From Gnetum montanum (lineage: Eukaryota; Streptophyta; Gnetopsida; Gnetales; Gnetaceae), in NCBI GenBank assembly GCA_015680685.1, contig MNCI01006590.1:85870-149869 (forward strand): DNA of 64,000 nucleotides, written 5' to 3'. Within the stretch, counting starts at the first letter, position 1; each line of letters starts with the position of its first letter. The notes under the pieces were generated by a model, which made no database searches, was not told the origin of the DNA, and was given only the letters and a program-made list of their open reading frames with translations. Below, piece after piece: positions 41,921-54,526 of the stretch. The position numbers were made by a program, and so were the translations under genes.

Positions 41921-43440
41921 CAGAGCCATGAGGAGATACAAGCTACTAGACATAATATCCATAGGGATCTAGCTATTGGTGAGGATACTGTTATCTAGGT
42001 GGTGGCATCCCCAATGACTATAATTTTTTCCATTACTGATATTTCTCCTAAGGCTAATGTGGTACTCCACTTGGATAGTAATATGTATGTTGGAATTGCT
42101 ACCTTGGATTACCTTAAGGATAACATAATTTCTTGGGTGAATGCCTCTTTGCAAATTTTGGATTTAAGACATATATCCCAGATTCTTGTAGATGTAACAT
42201 CATAGGGAAACATCCCTTGGGATGTTCATACTAACAGATATCACATCCATCATCATCGATTTTAGAATCTACAACCTCCTTAACCATTGCAACCTTACAT
42301 TTTTGCTACTGATACCTCTTGTCTGTATCTCTTCTTATTCTCCTATCTCATTCACTACTCCCCTACTTTACCTTTTCCTCTACTATTTTCAAAGTAGTTT
42401 GAAACTTCTCATCTAAGGAGTTCCATATTTTATCTACTTTGGTCAATATTTTAGAGATAGATTTTTGTATCAGCAAGCTCTTTCTTTGCATAAGTGTATC
42501 TAGTGGTGCGTCCTCTATATCACAGAATCTGATCTTCCTTTTACAAATGGAATGGTCTCTGTTGTATTCCTTTGTAATTTATTATTTCTTTAACTCCATT
42601 TCTTCTTTGACCACATATTCTATTAGCCTTTTGATATAATGAGCTCTCATCTTAGAAAGTCTCCCTTGGGCATAGACCCCAAGAGTTTTTTATATTTTAT
42701 TCTAGAGCCCATCTATACTATGGTGAATTTATTCTCTTTCAAAGAATTCATGGCCTAGACATCGATGCATCTACGAGTAATACCTTCCCAAGGCCACATC
42801 CAAGGACTTATGATTCTCTTACTTCCATCCTTGAATCTACTTCCTCAGGTTGGATATTTGGGAGTACATTTGCTATTTGTCATTAAATAGTTCTAACATT
42901 GTAGTCCATTGATGGATGAATGTTGGTTCCAAGGAATGTTACCACCTCTTTGCTTCTTTTATGAGTGTCCTTGAAAATAATTTCAACTTCTACAAGTTTT
43001 TCTCAATGTTTTATAAGGCAAAAGCATCATGAAAAGCTTGCAAATGATGTTATGGAGCTACATTATATCTNNNNCCCCCCTCAAAATTGAAGATATTGTT
43101 CATATCCAACCCTTTAATCTTGCTATCCTTCTAATGCTTGGTAGAAACTCTAACTACTTCTAAAACATTCAACATGTTCATAGTGGTTAGTAATGGTTCA
43201 TCACTATCATCACATCCATAGTGGTACCTATGATGATCATGTGTTCAATGGTGAGTTTTGCTATGCCTCATTTCTTGGTGATGTTCTTGATCCTTTCTTT
43301 GTTGACTTCCATCTTAGGTCTTATCATCATGATCAGACCTTCTATCATTCCTATCTCAATCCCAACTATTCTTGTCTCTATTTCTACTATGAGTCCTCCT
43401 ATCAAAATTTGATGATGAGAAGGATGATAAAGATGGAGGA
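41921..43440 (-). pseudogene. gag (probably element C)
   Basis: Read in reverse, this matches the gag of K near 63690-63933 at its left end. The middle is capsid-like and a tract near 43140-43210 matches the N-terminal gag of J (ATGCTAAACATTTTAGAGG in J). Orientation, type and position fit the missing gag of C, on the far side of H. The gag C-terminus and protease are absent. The sequence is badly broken and holds a small gap. The alternative is an unrelated gag remnant next to H. Confidence 0.55.
43071..43080. other. Small gap (4 N) followed by a C run
   Basis: NNNN at 43071-43074 abuts six C. As at 14383, a homopolymer lies beside the gap, so an assembly or base-calling origin is likely. 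Confidence 0.75.
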
Positions 43441-44090
43441 CTAGGAGAATGGTACCTTATAGTTCTTCTTTTTCAATCCTTATATTTTGTTTCATGGATG
43501 GTCTTTTAGGCTACAACCAAATTCAAATTAATATAGAGTGTCAACACTTCACAACTTTCATGATCAGATGGGGAACCTTTTATTACATAAAAATGTCTTT
43601 CGATCTTAAGAATGTTGGAGCAACATACCAATAGGCTATGACCTTCAACTTTAGAAACCTGATGTTTAAAACTATCAATGATTACATGGATGATCTAACA
43701 GTCAATTATATTAGTGCAATAGATCATTTCATAGACTTAGACCTAGTGTTGACTTGTTACAATAAGAATAACCTCTGTTTGAACCCCAAGAAATGTATTT
43801 TTGACATAGAAATAGGCAAGATGTTAGGGTTTCTAGTTTCAACTAATGGTATAGTGGTAGATGCTAACAAATTCAAAGCAATCATGAATCTCCCAACACC
43901 TAAGTATCTTAAGTACATGCATATTTTGCAAGGTAGAGTAAAATCCATTTATTGGTTCATATGTAATCTAGCTGACCAATTCCATCTCATTACTCTACCA
44001 TAGCCATGCTTTGACAATAATGTGAAGATGATGCTAATCTTCTTATCTATTACATCTATCATTTATTTTGTGATTACGAAACATATTACA
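43441..44090 (+). pseudogene. Reverse transcriptase of a Tat-type element (M)
   Basis: FMDGLLGYNQIQI (43490), RWGTFYYIKMSFDLKNVGATY (43570-43632), NDYMDDLTVNYISAIDHFID (43678-43737, with YMDD), LNPKKCIFDIEIGKMLGFLV (43778-43838) and VDANKFKAIMNLPTPKYLKYM. The words match the Tat/Ogre/Retand RT pattern (FVDDMIVKS, NPxKCTF, GKLLGF, VDPxKIxAI), not the Athila copies around it. The RT N-terminus is missing. Stops occur at 43635 and 44003. This fragment has no LTR in the window. Confidence 0.82.
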
Positions 44091-44400
44091 TGGACATGGA
44101 AAAGTCTCTCTTGGGCCTTGTCTTTGCATTTAAGAAATGGAGATACTACCTACTAGGAGCAAAGGTTCATGTCATTTTCCAAAACAACATTTTATGATGT
44201 ATTGCCACCAACTCATATAATAACAACCACATGATAAAATGGAATACTCTCTTAACCAAATTTGACTTATCCTACCTTGTCCAAAACTCAATTAAGGGAC
44301 AAGTCATCATGGATGTTGTTAATTCTACCCCACTTTCTAAACCATCTACAGTAATCATCCAACCTTCCCCTGAGGAATCAAGTAAGAAAAAGATAATTTC
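44091..44400 (+). pseudogene. RNase H, first domain (M)
   Basis: It is frame-shifted, but shows SLLGLVFAFKKWRYYLLGAK and KVHVIFQNNIL, followed by MIKWNTLLTKFDLSYLVQNS (44231-44290) and VIMDVV, the end of the first RNase H and its connection as in Tat pol. Confidence 0.65.
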
Positions 44401-44409
44401 TCCTTCAAC

Positions 44410-44870
44410 TACAACATTGAAACATGAGGATTTTGATTTATACTTGTATTTTAATGATGCACATACAACTCAAGGCTCAAGTTTAGCTTGTGTTATAAAC
44501 TATGAAGGTATGAATCCAATTTATCAAACGTATAAGTTTAATTTTCCATGTACTAATAATGTGACAAAATCTTAAGGTCTCAATCAAGGTTTGCTCCTAG
44601 TCCTTCAACTTGAAACCAAAAGGCTTTATGTACATGGTGATTTTCAATTGGTTGTATGCCAAGTAAATAATAAATACACTTGCAAAATTGAACATTGTCA
44701 ATCTTCTCTAGACTTAGCAAAAAACTTGATTTCTCAGTCTGACAAATGCTTACTCACACACATGCACCACTTAGAAAACATGCTTGCTCATGTGCTAGCT
44801 ACTTTTGCTCTTCTCTCGAATCCTACTTTCCTTAAGGATCATTTATCATATTCAATACAATCATAGGTAT
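44410..44870 (+). pseudogene. Second, archaeal-type RNase H (M)
   Basis: FDLYLYFNDAHTTQGSSLAC (44430-44490) with the first Asp, QTYKFNFPCTNNV, then after a frame change LLVLQLETKRLYVHGDFQLV and CQVNN (44591-44670) with the Asp of the second motif, and THMHHLENMLAHVLATFALL (44754-44813). A second RNase H after the first is the diagnostic feature of Tat-lineage Ty3/gypsy elements (established knowledge). Frame change near 44575. Confidence 0.82.
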
Positions 44871-45290
44871 ATAATGCATTATCTTAGTTAACTTAGAAGA
44901 AGATGAACAATATCATGATATCATATAATACATGCAAACTGAAGAGATTCCTAAATATCTATCTTATTCGTAAAAGAGTACTCTTTGCAAATGTTCTAAA
45001 CATTTTTATATTATCAATTCTAATATATTATGTTGCATCTCTACATCAAATGTTCTTGTACATAGTCTAGGTCGTGAAAAAGCATAAAATGTGTTAGAAC
45101 ATGTTCATTTTAGCATCTATGGAGGTCATTTAGGATCATGTTCCCGAGTAGCTTGTATCATTTCATTAGATTACTAGTAACCTACAATGTCTAGGGACAT
45201 ACATATAGTAGTTAAAATTTAGGATACATGTCAATGTCATGGTCTACTTATTTATGTTTCATCTCAAGAGCTTAGGATGTTCAAAATTGT
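44871..45290 (+). pseudogene. Integrase zinc-binding region (M)
   Basis: LEHVHFSIYGGHLGSCSRVA (45095-45155), PTMSRDIHIVVKI and TCQCHGLLIYVSSQ (45185-45265) give the H-x-H...C-x2-C order. The catalytic core is absent, because the sequence stops near the LTR of J. Several stops. Confidence 0.7.
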
Positions 45291-45378
45291 ATACACCTAC
45301 TTAGAATTTGTGATTCTTATTTATGTCATTTTATGTTAGTCTACTTATTTATGTTTCATCTCAAGAGCTTAGGATGTT
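45242..45378 (+). repeat. Exact 40-bp direct repeat
   Basis: 45242-45281 and 45339-45378 are identical over 40 bases (GTCTACTTATTTATG...AGGATGTT), separated by 57 bases. The first copy lies in the integrase frame of M; the second lies at the edge of J's LTR. Confidence 0.9.
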
Positions 45379-45384
45379 ATGGTT

Positions 45385-45788
45385 TACTTATTTGGTACAC
45401 CTAGTGATAGACACTTGGAAACTAATAGTATTAAGATGAGTTTAGGATGCTTACGGAAAGTGGACCCATATGCTTATGTTAGGCTAGTTAGGTTAAGGAT
45501 CATTAGATAACTAAGTAGTTAATTTCCAATTAATTATCTTTACTTCAACACTTATATTAGATAAATAAAAATATAAAATATAAATAAATATTATATGCCT
45601 TAGCTTACACTTAACCATATAACTGAGCTTACATAAGTGAGAGTTAAGAAGGCAATGATCATATTCTCTCATGTCACTATCTTTGTCTATTGATACACTT
45701 AGGAGCTAAGTCTATAGAATTTGACCAAATCACAAGTGAACACTTTTGATTCATATAGTTGAGTAGAGAGACTACTCACTACTCATCA
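45385..45788 (+). repeat. 5' LTR of element J, R/U5 side only
   Basis: About 404 bases. It matches the second half of other Athila-like LTRs (GGACCCATATGCTTATGTTAGG; CTTAACCATATAACTGAGC) and ends CTCACTACTCATCA. No U3 or TATA remains. The left edge is approximate. Confidence 0.8.
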
Positions 45789-45789
45789 T

Positions 45790-45806
45790 TGGTGTCATTA
45801 TTAGGG
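45790..45806 (+). promoter_or_regulatory. Primer binding site, tRNA-Asp type (element J)
   Basis: TGGTGTCATTATTAGGG, one base after the LTR. All differences from the Athila Asp form are C-to-T or G-to-A, most at CpG positions. Confidence 0.8.
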
Positions 45807-45949
45807 ACTTACTCTAGCTAAGTATGCTAAGTAGGAAAGATGGTGAACCCTACACAAATGTTATAAAAACCATTAAATGAAAAATCATAATGAACATAAA
45901 AAAAATGCACACTATTTTTAAACAAACACTAATATGGATTTTTCTAATA

Positions 45950-48535
45950 GGTATGAATCTCCACCACATACTTGTAGAACTGATCAAAGATAGGAGCTTT
46001 CCAAAACATAGATACCTTAACAATTTTATGTTATCTACATCCATCCTATTCCCTGCACTCTGGACTTCACCTTTGTCATACATCAAGATGAATAGCTACA
46101 TTGGAGATATTGAGGGCAACATCATGTTTTCCCCCAACTGATTAGTTCCTGCAATGTTGGTGAACAATATGATCTAGTATGGCATTGTTGGACTTAATTT
46201 AGAATATGAAGTCCAAGATCCCCTTTATAGGCCTTATCATCCCAAAAATGCCCAATAGGGGAAGGATCAACAAATGGAAACACATTATGAGGCTTCAAAA
46301 AGAAAGAGGTTCCCTAACCAATTATTCTTATAGTAATATAAAGAAGATGAGAACTTCTTTTTGGGAGCTTCCCAATACACACACTCTTTCCCTTTCTTTA
46401 ATGGGAAGACCCTTAACCAACAGTTGTAATTAACTGTAGATAACCTTAGTGATGGGAAGAATAGTTCTTAAGACTAGGAAGCCTCAAAAGATGATAGCTA
46501 CAATCGATTGTTCAAAGGCAAGAATAATGACAAGCATCAAGAAAAAAAGTAAACATAGGAATGGGGTAGGGATCAAAGAAGAAAATCTTGCAAGTATCAC
46601 TTTGGTGTTGATTCTTCTTCTTTTCACCCTCTTCATAATCCTCACTGTCTTCCTCCTCCAACTCCAATTGTAGAAGTAGAGGCCAAGATAACAGAAAGAA
46701 CAATAAGAATTAGGAAGATGATGAATGGTGGGATAAGGATGATCATACATCCTGATAAGACAATAGAGAGCAAGGGTAAGAAAAATAGCAAGGAAGGATC
46801 ATCACAAAGAGAGAAGGAATATCTAGACCCATCATAGACATTGTGGTCATGATAGGGACCACCCAAACCGACATGACTATGATAAGCCTTTGTTGACTAC
46901 CAGAAACATGCTAAACATTTTAGAGGTTGTCAAAATTACAACCAAGCACTTGAAGGATAGTCACATCAAAAGCTTGGATATGAAAAATATCCCAAAATTT
47001 AAGAGGGGAGATATAACTCTGATCCACAAAATCACTTACAAGCCTTCCATGATGCTTGTGCCTTGCAAAATGTTCAAAATGAATGGTAAAAAATGAAACT
47101 ATTTTCTAGGACACTCATAAAAGAAGTTGAAAGTTGGTACTAGTCCTTAGAACCTGAATCTATCTACAAATGGAATACAATGTTGAAGCTATTCAATGAA
47201 AAATATCAAATGTACTCCAAAGTGTCCAATTTGTAAAGGCAAATCCAAGGTTGAAAACAAGGCAATCATGTGTCCTTGGATGTAGCCACAAGCATATACT
47301 ATTCCTTGTTGCATTGATGCCTAGGCCATGGATACTCCTAATAAGATTAGCAATACCATATCATAGATGGAATCAAAATTAAAATAAGGACAACTTTTGG
47401 GATCTATGCCCAAGGAAGACTTTCTAAGCTAAGGGTTCATTAGATCCAAAGACTCATAGATTATGTGGCCAAAGAGGAAGGAGAGCCAAAGAAATAGGAA
47501 AGTATGGATGAATACAACAATGACTCCTCCATTCACAAAGAGGAGATCCATATTTATGACCATGAGGAGGAAGCACCATGTGATGAAGTGGTGCAAAGGA
47601 AAACCTTGTCGATACAGAAATCTGGAATTGAAATATCAGCTAAGGTAGATAAGATGTGAAAATCCTTGGGTGAGAAGTTCCAACCCACTCTCAAGATTAT
47701 AGAGGAATGTAGAGATCAAGGAGGTAGTGGTCATGAAAGAAGAAAAATAAAGGATGTTAAATAAGGATATCACAAAAATAAGGGTAAAGTTGTTGTAGTA
47801 GATGAGGTCGTAGATTTAGAAATGGATAATGATGGATATGATATTTACAAATACAAGCATCCTAAAAAATGTTGTCCAATATTGTCATACCTACAAAAAT
47901 CTAGGGTATACGCTTTGAATCCTAAATTGGAAAAACAATAAGCACCCAAGAGGTTGCCTTATTTGCAAGGAAACTATTGGCAATAGTTCCACCAACAAGT
48001 TTATGATCCAAATGGAGCACCATCTCAACCTTAAGAGTAGTACTAGCAATGGCAACACCCACGGTCATGGGGGATGACACCTCCAAGGCAGTAGTACCTT
48101 TATCATCAACCAGATCCATATCGTTACTATGTTTAGTAGCCAATATCTTCAGATGACTCTTCTAGTCATACTTTCTTCCCACAATACTACTATGCTCCAA
48201 AGTACTATAAAGCACCTTCTCCAAGGGGGGTCTTCATTTCCTTTCTATTCTCCTTAGCATTCATCCACTCTTGCACCAATACCAATAACACCTCTCCCAT
48301 CTTCTTCATCTATGTAGGGTGAAATACCTGCCTAACCACATCAAAGAAATGCCACAAGGGTAGTAAATTTATAGTCGGCTCCTCAGCTGAGTGGTCTTGA
48401 CCTAAGCCTTATAAGAGGTCATTCATTAAAATCAATAGCCCTATGAAACCCTCTTAAACACTTGTGGCTACTAACCTTGCTACTTCAACCTATAAAATAC
48501 ATCTCGAGTAGCCTTCAAAATAAAATTCTCTCTAG
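45950..48535 (+). pseudogene. gag (element J)
   Basis: N-terminal acidic and basic fragments at 45950-47100, including NILEVVKITTKHLKDSHIKS (46908-46965). A badly broken capsid core lies at about 47030-47480. The knuckle region reads YDIYKYKHPKKCC (47837-47875), in which both first Cys are Tyr. A Pro/Gln/Tyr-rich tail (47940-48350) leads to protease. The order and tail match F. Inactive. Confidence 0.72.
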
Positions 48536-49090
48536 CTACATACTATCATGTTGATCCATGTACTCACAAATTGGATCAAGATTGACCACCTTCCTAGGAA
48601 GATATTTGATCTTAGAAATCCCCTAATTTACTTGCAGATTGCTAGAAATGAACTATGCAAGGCTCTTTTGAATTCAAGTTCCAAAGTTAACTTAATTTCT
48701 TAGGAAATATATAAAGCCTAGAACCTGCCTTCATTGAAAAAGAGCAACATTAGATTGGAGCTAGTAGACCAATCCATCACTATTCCTTCAGAATTAGTGG
48801 AGGGCATCATGACCATCATTTTTGGGTGGTCTCATCCTAACAAGTTTTTGATGACCCATGTGGAGAACTACAAGGGGAACTTCCTTATCATCATGGAAAG
48901 AACATGGTTAAGCAACATTGATGCAAGATTGAGAATTCAAGACCTTTCCTTGAATATTTCCAAGGAAAATGAATTCAAAAAAATAGAGAAGAAGATAGTT
49001 CCATGCAGCACGTACAGTGACACAGGATCCCATTGCATGCAAAGACTATGGATCATCAAAGGCACATCACTTTGTGCATGTACTTAGTAT
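48536..49090 (+). pseudogene. Retrotransposon aspartic protease (element J)
   Basis: IKIDHLPRKIFDLRNPLIYL, then CKALLNSSSKVNLIS (about 48655-48700). The catalytic Asp is Asn and the Gly is Ser, so this copy cannot be active. LVEGIMTIIFGWSHP and NFLIIMERTWLSNI (48879-48920) are the second signature, with GR changed to ER. The frame is open from 48734 to 49087. Confidence 0.85.
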
Positions 49091-49579
49091 GAAGAAACAA
49101 TAGAAATTCAAAGATGCCTATACATAGTAACCACTAAACAAGAGGGTATCTGGTGATCAATAATAAATTATGAAGTTGAATCAATAATGTGCATGGAACT
49201 ATCTAAGAGCCTTACTTGCTTCTATATTGAAAGAATGAATAAATTGGAGTATCTACATCACCAACTCTCAGACGCAAAAATTGAAATAGATTAGGGAGAG
49301 TTGAAGATCCCTAAAACCTTCAAGTAAGATCCCATTGAGTTAAAAGCTCTACCAACAAGCATAAACTATGCATTTCTTAACAATGGTAAGTTGGTAATTA
49401 TACATGTCATACTTGCTCCTAAATAGAAAAGGAAATTATTGAAAGTCATGAAAAAATGATCAAAAACCTTCTCTTGGTTATATCATGAGCTAATAGGGAT
49501 TATTCCTTGGATATGCAAGCATAAAATCTACATAGAATCCTCTATCAAATCAAAAAGGTAGTAGCAAAGATGATTGAAC

Positions 49580-50330
49580 CCAAAACTCAAGCAAATCGTT
49601 AAGAAGAAGATTGAACAACTTCTCAAAGTAGGGTTCATCTACCTAACTGCAAATAGCAAGTAGGTTAGCCCACTCATTATTATATCAAAGAAGGGAGGAA
49701 AATGAAGAATTTTTATATCGGTTATTGAATATGGAAACTTACAAGGACTATTTTTTGTTGCCATTTGTGGACCATGTGTTGGACATCATTGTAAGGAATT
49801 CTTACTACAAATTTTTGGATAGTTATAGTGGGTATAACCAAATCTAAATAGCACTAGAGGAGTAGGCCAACACTATATTCACAAGTCCCTGGGGAACTTT
49901 TACATACAGAAAGATGTCCTTTGGCTTATGCAATGCTCCTACTACATTCCAATGGTTGGTCCTAAGCATATTGCAATAATAGATTGGTAGTGGGGTAGAA
50001 GTCTTCATGGATGACTTTTCTGCCTATGGGGATACCTTTGAGAAACCCTTGGATTGCATTGAGAAAGTTCTTTAATGGGGTGTGAAGAAAATTTTAAGGC
50101 TCAATTCGTAGAAGAGCCACCTAATGATCAAAGAAGACGTGGAGGAAGTACTTGTAGGAAGTACGATTCATCCAAGAAATAACTAGACAACAGAATCAAT
50201 AAACCATGTAAGTTCATTCCTTGGCCACATTGATTACAATAAGTGTTTCATTAAAAACTTCTCAAAGATTATCAAATTGTTGGTAAATCTTACAAAGAAA
50301 GATTCACCATTCTTCTAGACTAGGGAATGC
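49580..50330 (+). pseudogene. Reverse transcriptase (element J)
   Basis: QIVKKKIEQLLKVGFIYLTA (49590) leads to a KK-G-GK segment. YSGYNQI (49824-49845), the MSFGLCNAPTTFQW region (49910) and VEVFMDDFSAYG (FMDD at 50004-50015) follow. Stops, frame changes and a lost Lys-rich loop break it. Sequence order as in F. Confidence 0.82.
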
Positions 50331-50790
50331 AAGAATGCATTCCAATAATTAAAGAAAATACCTATAGAAACTCCAATTCTATGAGCATCAAACTGATCCA
50401 GGTCATTCCACATCCATCAAATTATGTTTTAGGGACTGTGCTTACATAGTTGGATGATCAAAAATGTCCATACTACATCCACTATGCAAGTAGAAGTATT
50501 GTGGGTGCACAATTAAACTACACCACCACTAAAAAAGAGCTCATGGTAGTGGTGTATTTCTTAGCAAAATTTAGGCACTATGTGCATGGATACTAAGTTT
50601 TTGTGCACATCGATCATATAGCTATTTGATTCTTGATGAGTAAACCAACAGCAAGCACTCACGTCATACAATGACTAATAATTCTTCAAGAGTTTGATCT
50701 AATAATGGTTGACCATAAAGGGACCAAGAATGTGGTTGTTGACCACTTGTCTTGGTTGAGATGAGATAGCAAAGAGGATGAGGACCTACT
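50331..50790 (+). pseudogene. RNase H (element J)
   Basis: The first Asp region (T-D-A-S-N-Y in F) is damaged (50400-50430). CPYYIHYASRSIVGAQLNYT, then KELMVVVYFLAKFRHYVHGY (50535-50595) and VFVHIDHIAI (50598-50628) follow. It is recognisable by alignment with F and K, but lacks the first motif in a readable form. Confidence 0.7.
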
Positions 50791-52150
50791 ATCTAATCAA
50801 TTTCTTGATGAACTCCTCTTTGTTGGTGCTATTACTGTTCAAAGTTCCAAAGCAATAAACTTGTATGATTACATCCTTCCCTATATACTCACACAAGAGA
50901 TGCCACAAGAGTGGGACAATAAGAAGAAACAATAGTTTCTTCATCAGGCCAAGCACTTCATAGAAATCAAAGATAACCTCTACAAGAGTTGCATAGATTA
51001 CCTAGTATAATGATGTGTTCCCAATGCAAATTAACTTCAAGGCCTCTAGGATGCATATAAAGGCCCTTGTGGAGGCCACTATGCTAGGAGGGGAATGACA
51101 ATTAAGATCCTTATGGCAAGGTATATTGGCCATTGATCTTCAAGGATGTCTATCACCACTTCAGTTCCTGTGATAGGTGTCAATGCGATGGAGGCATGAC
51201 CATACAAATGGAATGGTCCCAATAGTGAATTCAACCACTTGATTCTTTCAATCTTTGGGGGATCAACTTCATGGGGTCCATAAACCCCATGTTAAATGGA
51301 AAGGCATTTGTAATCATAGAAATTGACTACTACACCAAGTGGACTGAAAACACTACCATCACCAATTGTTCATCTTCTACAATGGTATAGTTTATACAAC
51401 AAAATGTTGTGAATAGGTTTGGTGTACCATGAGTACTAATTTTAGATAATGGAACACAATTCAGAGGTGCCACTTTTTGGAAACTCATGCAATGCTTGGG
51501 GGTTAAACATAAACTAACAACTCCACATCACCCCCAAAACAATGGGTAAGTTGAGGTCATGAATAGATAAATCAAAAAAATACTAACACGTATAATTAGT
51601 AACTATAGAAAGGAATAGAGTAGTAAACTCAACAATTCTCTTTGAGCTTATCGTTCAACATGGAAACTTCCTATTGGGTACTCTTCCTATGAGTTAGTCT
51701 ATAGGAAACTTTCAACTCTTCCCATCCAACTCAAGCTTCATACACTTTCAACATCCTATGACCTTGACTTGGATCTAAGTCTAGCCCAAATAGAAAGATT
51801 GATGAACCTCGACACATTAGATGGAAATTGCTTAGTGGCCCTATCATCAAATGAATTGCACAAGGCACATAGCAAGCAACGTCATGACCTCAAAATAAGA
51901 AAAGTCAAATTTCAACCAAGAGATAAGGTGCTCTATTGGAACTTGATGCATATACTTTAACATATGAAATTCTAAATACTATATGAAGACCCTTACATTA
52001 TACTTGAAACTTTTCCATCCAAGGACATGATGATATATCATCCTGCTAGTCCAAATAAAAGATTATCGATCAACATGTAACAAGTTAAATATTTCCTAGG
52101 GAAAATAACAATTGATGGCAATAATACCTCAACTGATGGCCAAGCATGCT
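50791..52150 (+). pseudogene. Integrase (element J)
   Basis: Zinc-binding region about 50930-51220. Core: WGINFMGSINPMLNGKAF (51253-51310), with Asn where K has the first catalytic Asp; VLILDNGTQFRGATFWKLM (51433-51490) with the second Asp; HHPQNNG-stop-VEV (51529-51565) with the Glu. The C-terminal part is open at 51769-51960: LDLSLAQIERLMNLDTLDGN, then KIRKVKFQPRDKVLYWNLMH, the SH3-like/GPY-like end. It ends near 52195 at CTCAATTGTGGGGGAGATGG, a PPT-like stub. Confidence 0.87.
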
Positions 52151-53559
52151 CAATCTTTTAGATCTCTCCCTTCCAACTCAATTGTGGGGGAGATGGCCAT
52201 CCATGCTAACATCTTGTAGTGGCTCCTTAATTTTTCAACTTTTTTGGTTTACATTATTCTTTATATGTTTTCCATTTTCTTGTATAATTTGCAATTTCTC
52301 TTATATTTTTTCTTATTCAAATTTTCTTACTTGTATTTTTTTTCTTTATTACCATCAAAACTTTGGTACCAAATATAGTTGTTAATTACTATAGGCTCAT
52401 TACAATATATTGATTGAATTTATTACTTCATGACTAGATTTCCTCATTTAATTTTGACATTGATTAATGAGACATTGGTTTTTCTCATGATACTAGACAG
52501 TGAGCTCACATCATCCACACATTCCACTCAATTCCACAATTTTCTCTTGTTTTGGAAGCATGAGGTCCTTTGTTAATAACAACTTATAAAGAACATGTGA
52601 CCTTAGTATTTTTTAGAATTGGAACAAATTAAGTAAAATTGACAAGGGTGTGGCTTCAAGGGAACTTGTTACTTTTTACCTACTATCTAGAGTTTTATGG
52701 TTATTCTCATCGATTCCTCACCATTCCTAACATCGACCAATAATAGGAAGCAATGTTTTTGCATGGTGTGGTTCCCATGATAAAAAAACATGGAAATTCA
52801 AACACAACCCTTAGAGAAAATCATGGGCTACAAGCATTGGTCATGGGGCTAGAAATACATGTTACCCATGCTTGAAAGCACGTTAACTTCCTACTTCTCT
52901 TTTCTTTCTTACTTAGAATGATGGATGATCTTTGGGGATGTTCATGAGCTCTAAGGGGTTGAACGATCTAAATGTGCCAATGTGAAGTTACCAGAAGTGG
53001 CTATCCTTGATTCTCATTATGGATGGGATAGTGTCAGGTCATATTAATAACAAAAATCCACAAAGGACTTCAAGTGACCAGGATGTAGAACTCCATTCCA
53101 TACTCTCTCTCATCATCGATTCTTTCCATCTACCACCTCACTACCTCTTATCATATTTAATTAATGTGGCCATTTTGATATGTCTTAATTCTTTGATAAT
53201 TTTTTGTGTGATTCAATTTTTAACAATCCATGGCCATTAATCATAATTGGTGCCTACAGACTCATAGGTATGAGGGCATGCACGGGTATTAGAGGCATGA
53301 GCCTACTATGGGGAGGATTCACTTGCATACTCCTTGGTCTAGATGATTAAACTTCCTATCCCTTAGCCATTTGTTCTTCAAATCCATTATTTTTTAACTT
53401 AGAGCATCCAATTTTTACACTCCTTGGCACTATAATTTCATCCAAATCTTCTTTTCCTAATTCAATTTCAAGCCTCCTTCAATAATTTATCCTTATTCTA
53501 GGCTTTTCTAGCTTCCTCTAAACTCCAATTTTATTGCCAACCTCTTCTATAACACTTAG
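52151..53559 (+). other. Conserved non-coding 3' region (element J)
   Basis: T-rich at 52220-52340, then CATGGTGTGGTTCCCATG (52760), GGGCTACAAGCATTGGTCAT (52828) and GCCTACTATGGGGAGGATTC (53301), as in F and A. It is cut by K at 53559; the last five bases, CTTAG, are the likely target copy of K. Confidence 0.65.
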
Positions 53560-54509
53560 TGATGAATGGTGAAGGATACCCCCTACACTCAACCATACAA
53601 ATCCCGAAGCATTCATGCACATTTTGATCAAATTCTGCAGACTCTATGTCTTCTGGTACACTAGTCATGTAGGAAGGGAACCTCATCCTAATGGTCATTC
53701 ATTGTATTCCCAATTACACTTGTGATGTATAGAGGTATGGTTAAGTATAATCAAGGCATATGATTTTTATTATTTTATGTTTTATGTTCCTTAGTACTTA
53801 AAGTAGAGAGATGAAGTAATTTAATAACTAATACAATTTAACTACTTAACTAGTCCCTAACTAGTCCTAACATAAGCATCTGGTCCCACTTTCTGTACAT
53901 GTCTTGAATCCACATATCCACTGTTGGATTACCAAATGCTATGCTATTGGGCGAACCCAGCAATAACACTGCTGAGATTACCAAGTGAATACGTGTTTAT
54001 GCTCAAAATAGTTTTACTTATGTGCTTAATCTATTTAGCTTAATTAATTAACTAATCACTTGAAGTCTAATTAAGCTTAATTAATTGCATAGTTAATGAA
54101 AATAATAAATGCATAAATAAAAATCATTAATCTATTCTAAGTGCTGCAAGGTTTGATTAAAAGGCACATCTTTATTGTTGTACACATTGGTGTGGTTCAA
54201 GTATAATAGTGCTTAAATAAAGATCCGTAAACTTTTTGACTCTTGCTGCAAGCACTTAGAGAAATATTCTAACTCTCAAATGGAAAAATTGCAAAAGCTC
54301 TACTACAAATTTGACCTTAATTCCCATAAACATGACTATGAGCTCATATTTATAGTTTTTATTACAATGTTGCATTGACAAGGCCCTGTAGAGATAGAAA
54401 ATGCTACATCTATGCAACTCCATCGATGGGACAACACCATGTAAAAAAGGCCCTGTCAACAAGGTCATGTTAATAGGGGCTTGTCAGTGTAATAATTTAA
54501 TGTTCATCA
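53560..54509 (-). repeat. 3' LTR of element K (950 bp)
   Basis: TGATGAATGGTGAAGGATACC to TTAATGTTCATCA. The reverse TATA is near 54350 (ATATTTATAG). The U3 carries ATTGACAAGGCCC (54374-54386) and GGCCCTGTCAACAAGG, not GATATC. R/U5 is like that of the others. Confidence 0.9.
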
Positions 54510-54526
54510 TACCCCCACAACTAAAT
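54510..54526 (-). promoter_or_regulatory. Polypurine tract (element K)
   Basis: In reverse ATTTAGTTGTGGGGGTA, touching the LTR. Confidence 0.85.

Larger units (their letters stand above)
45385..53559 (+). mobile_element. Element J: Athila-like element, 5' side
   Basis: 5' LTR with its start missing, PBS, gag, protease, RT, RNase H, integrase and part of the 3' region, plus strand. At 53559 it is interrupted by K; its ORF3 and 3' LTR should lie beyond the right end of the window. All genes are decayed. Confidence 0.82.

Noticed and set aside
46449-46703. Lys-rich overlapping ORFs on both strands as a small gene
   Set aside because: They lie in the gag of J, and similar open frames are not kept in F.
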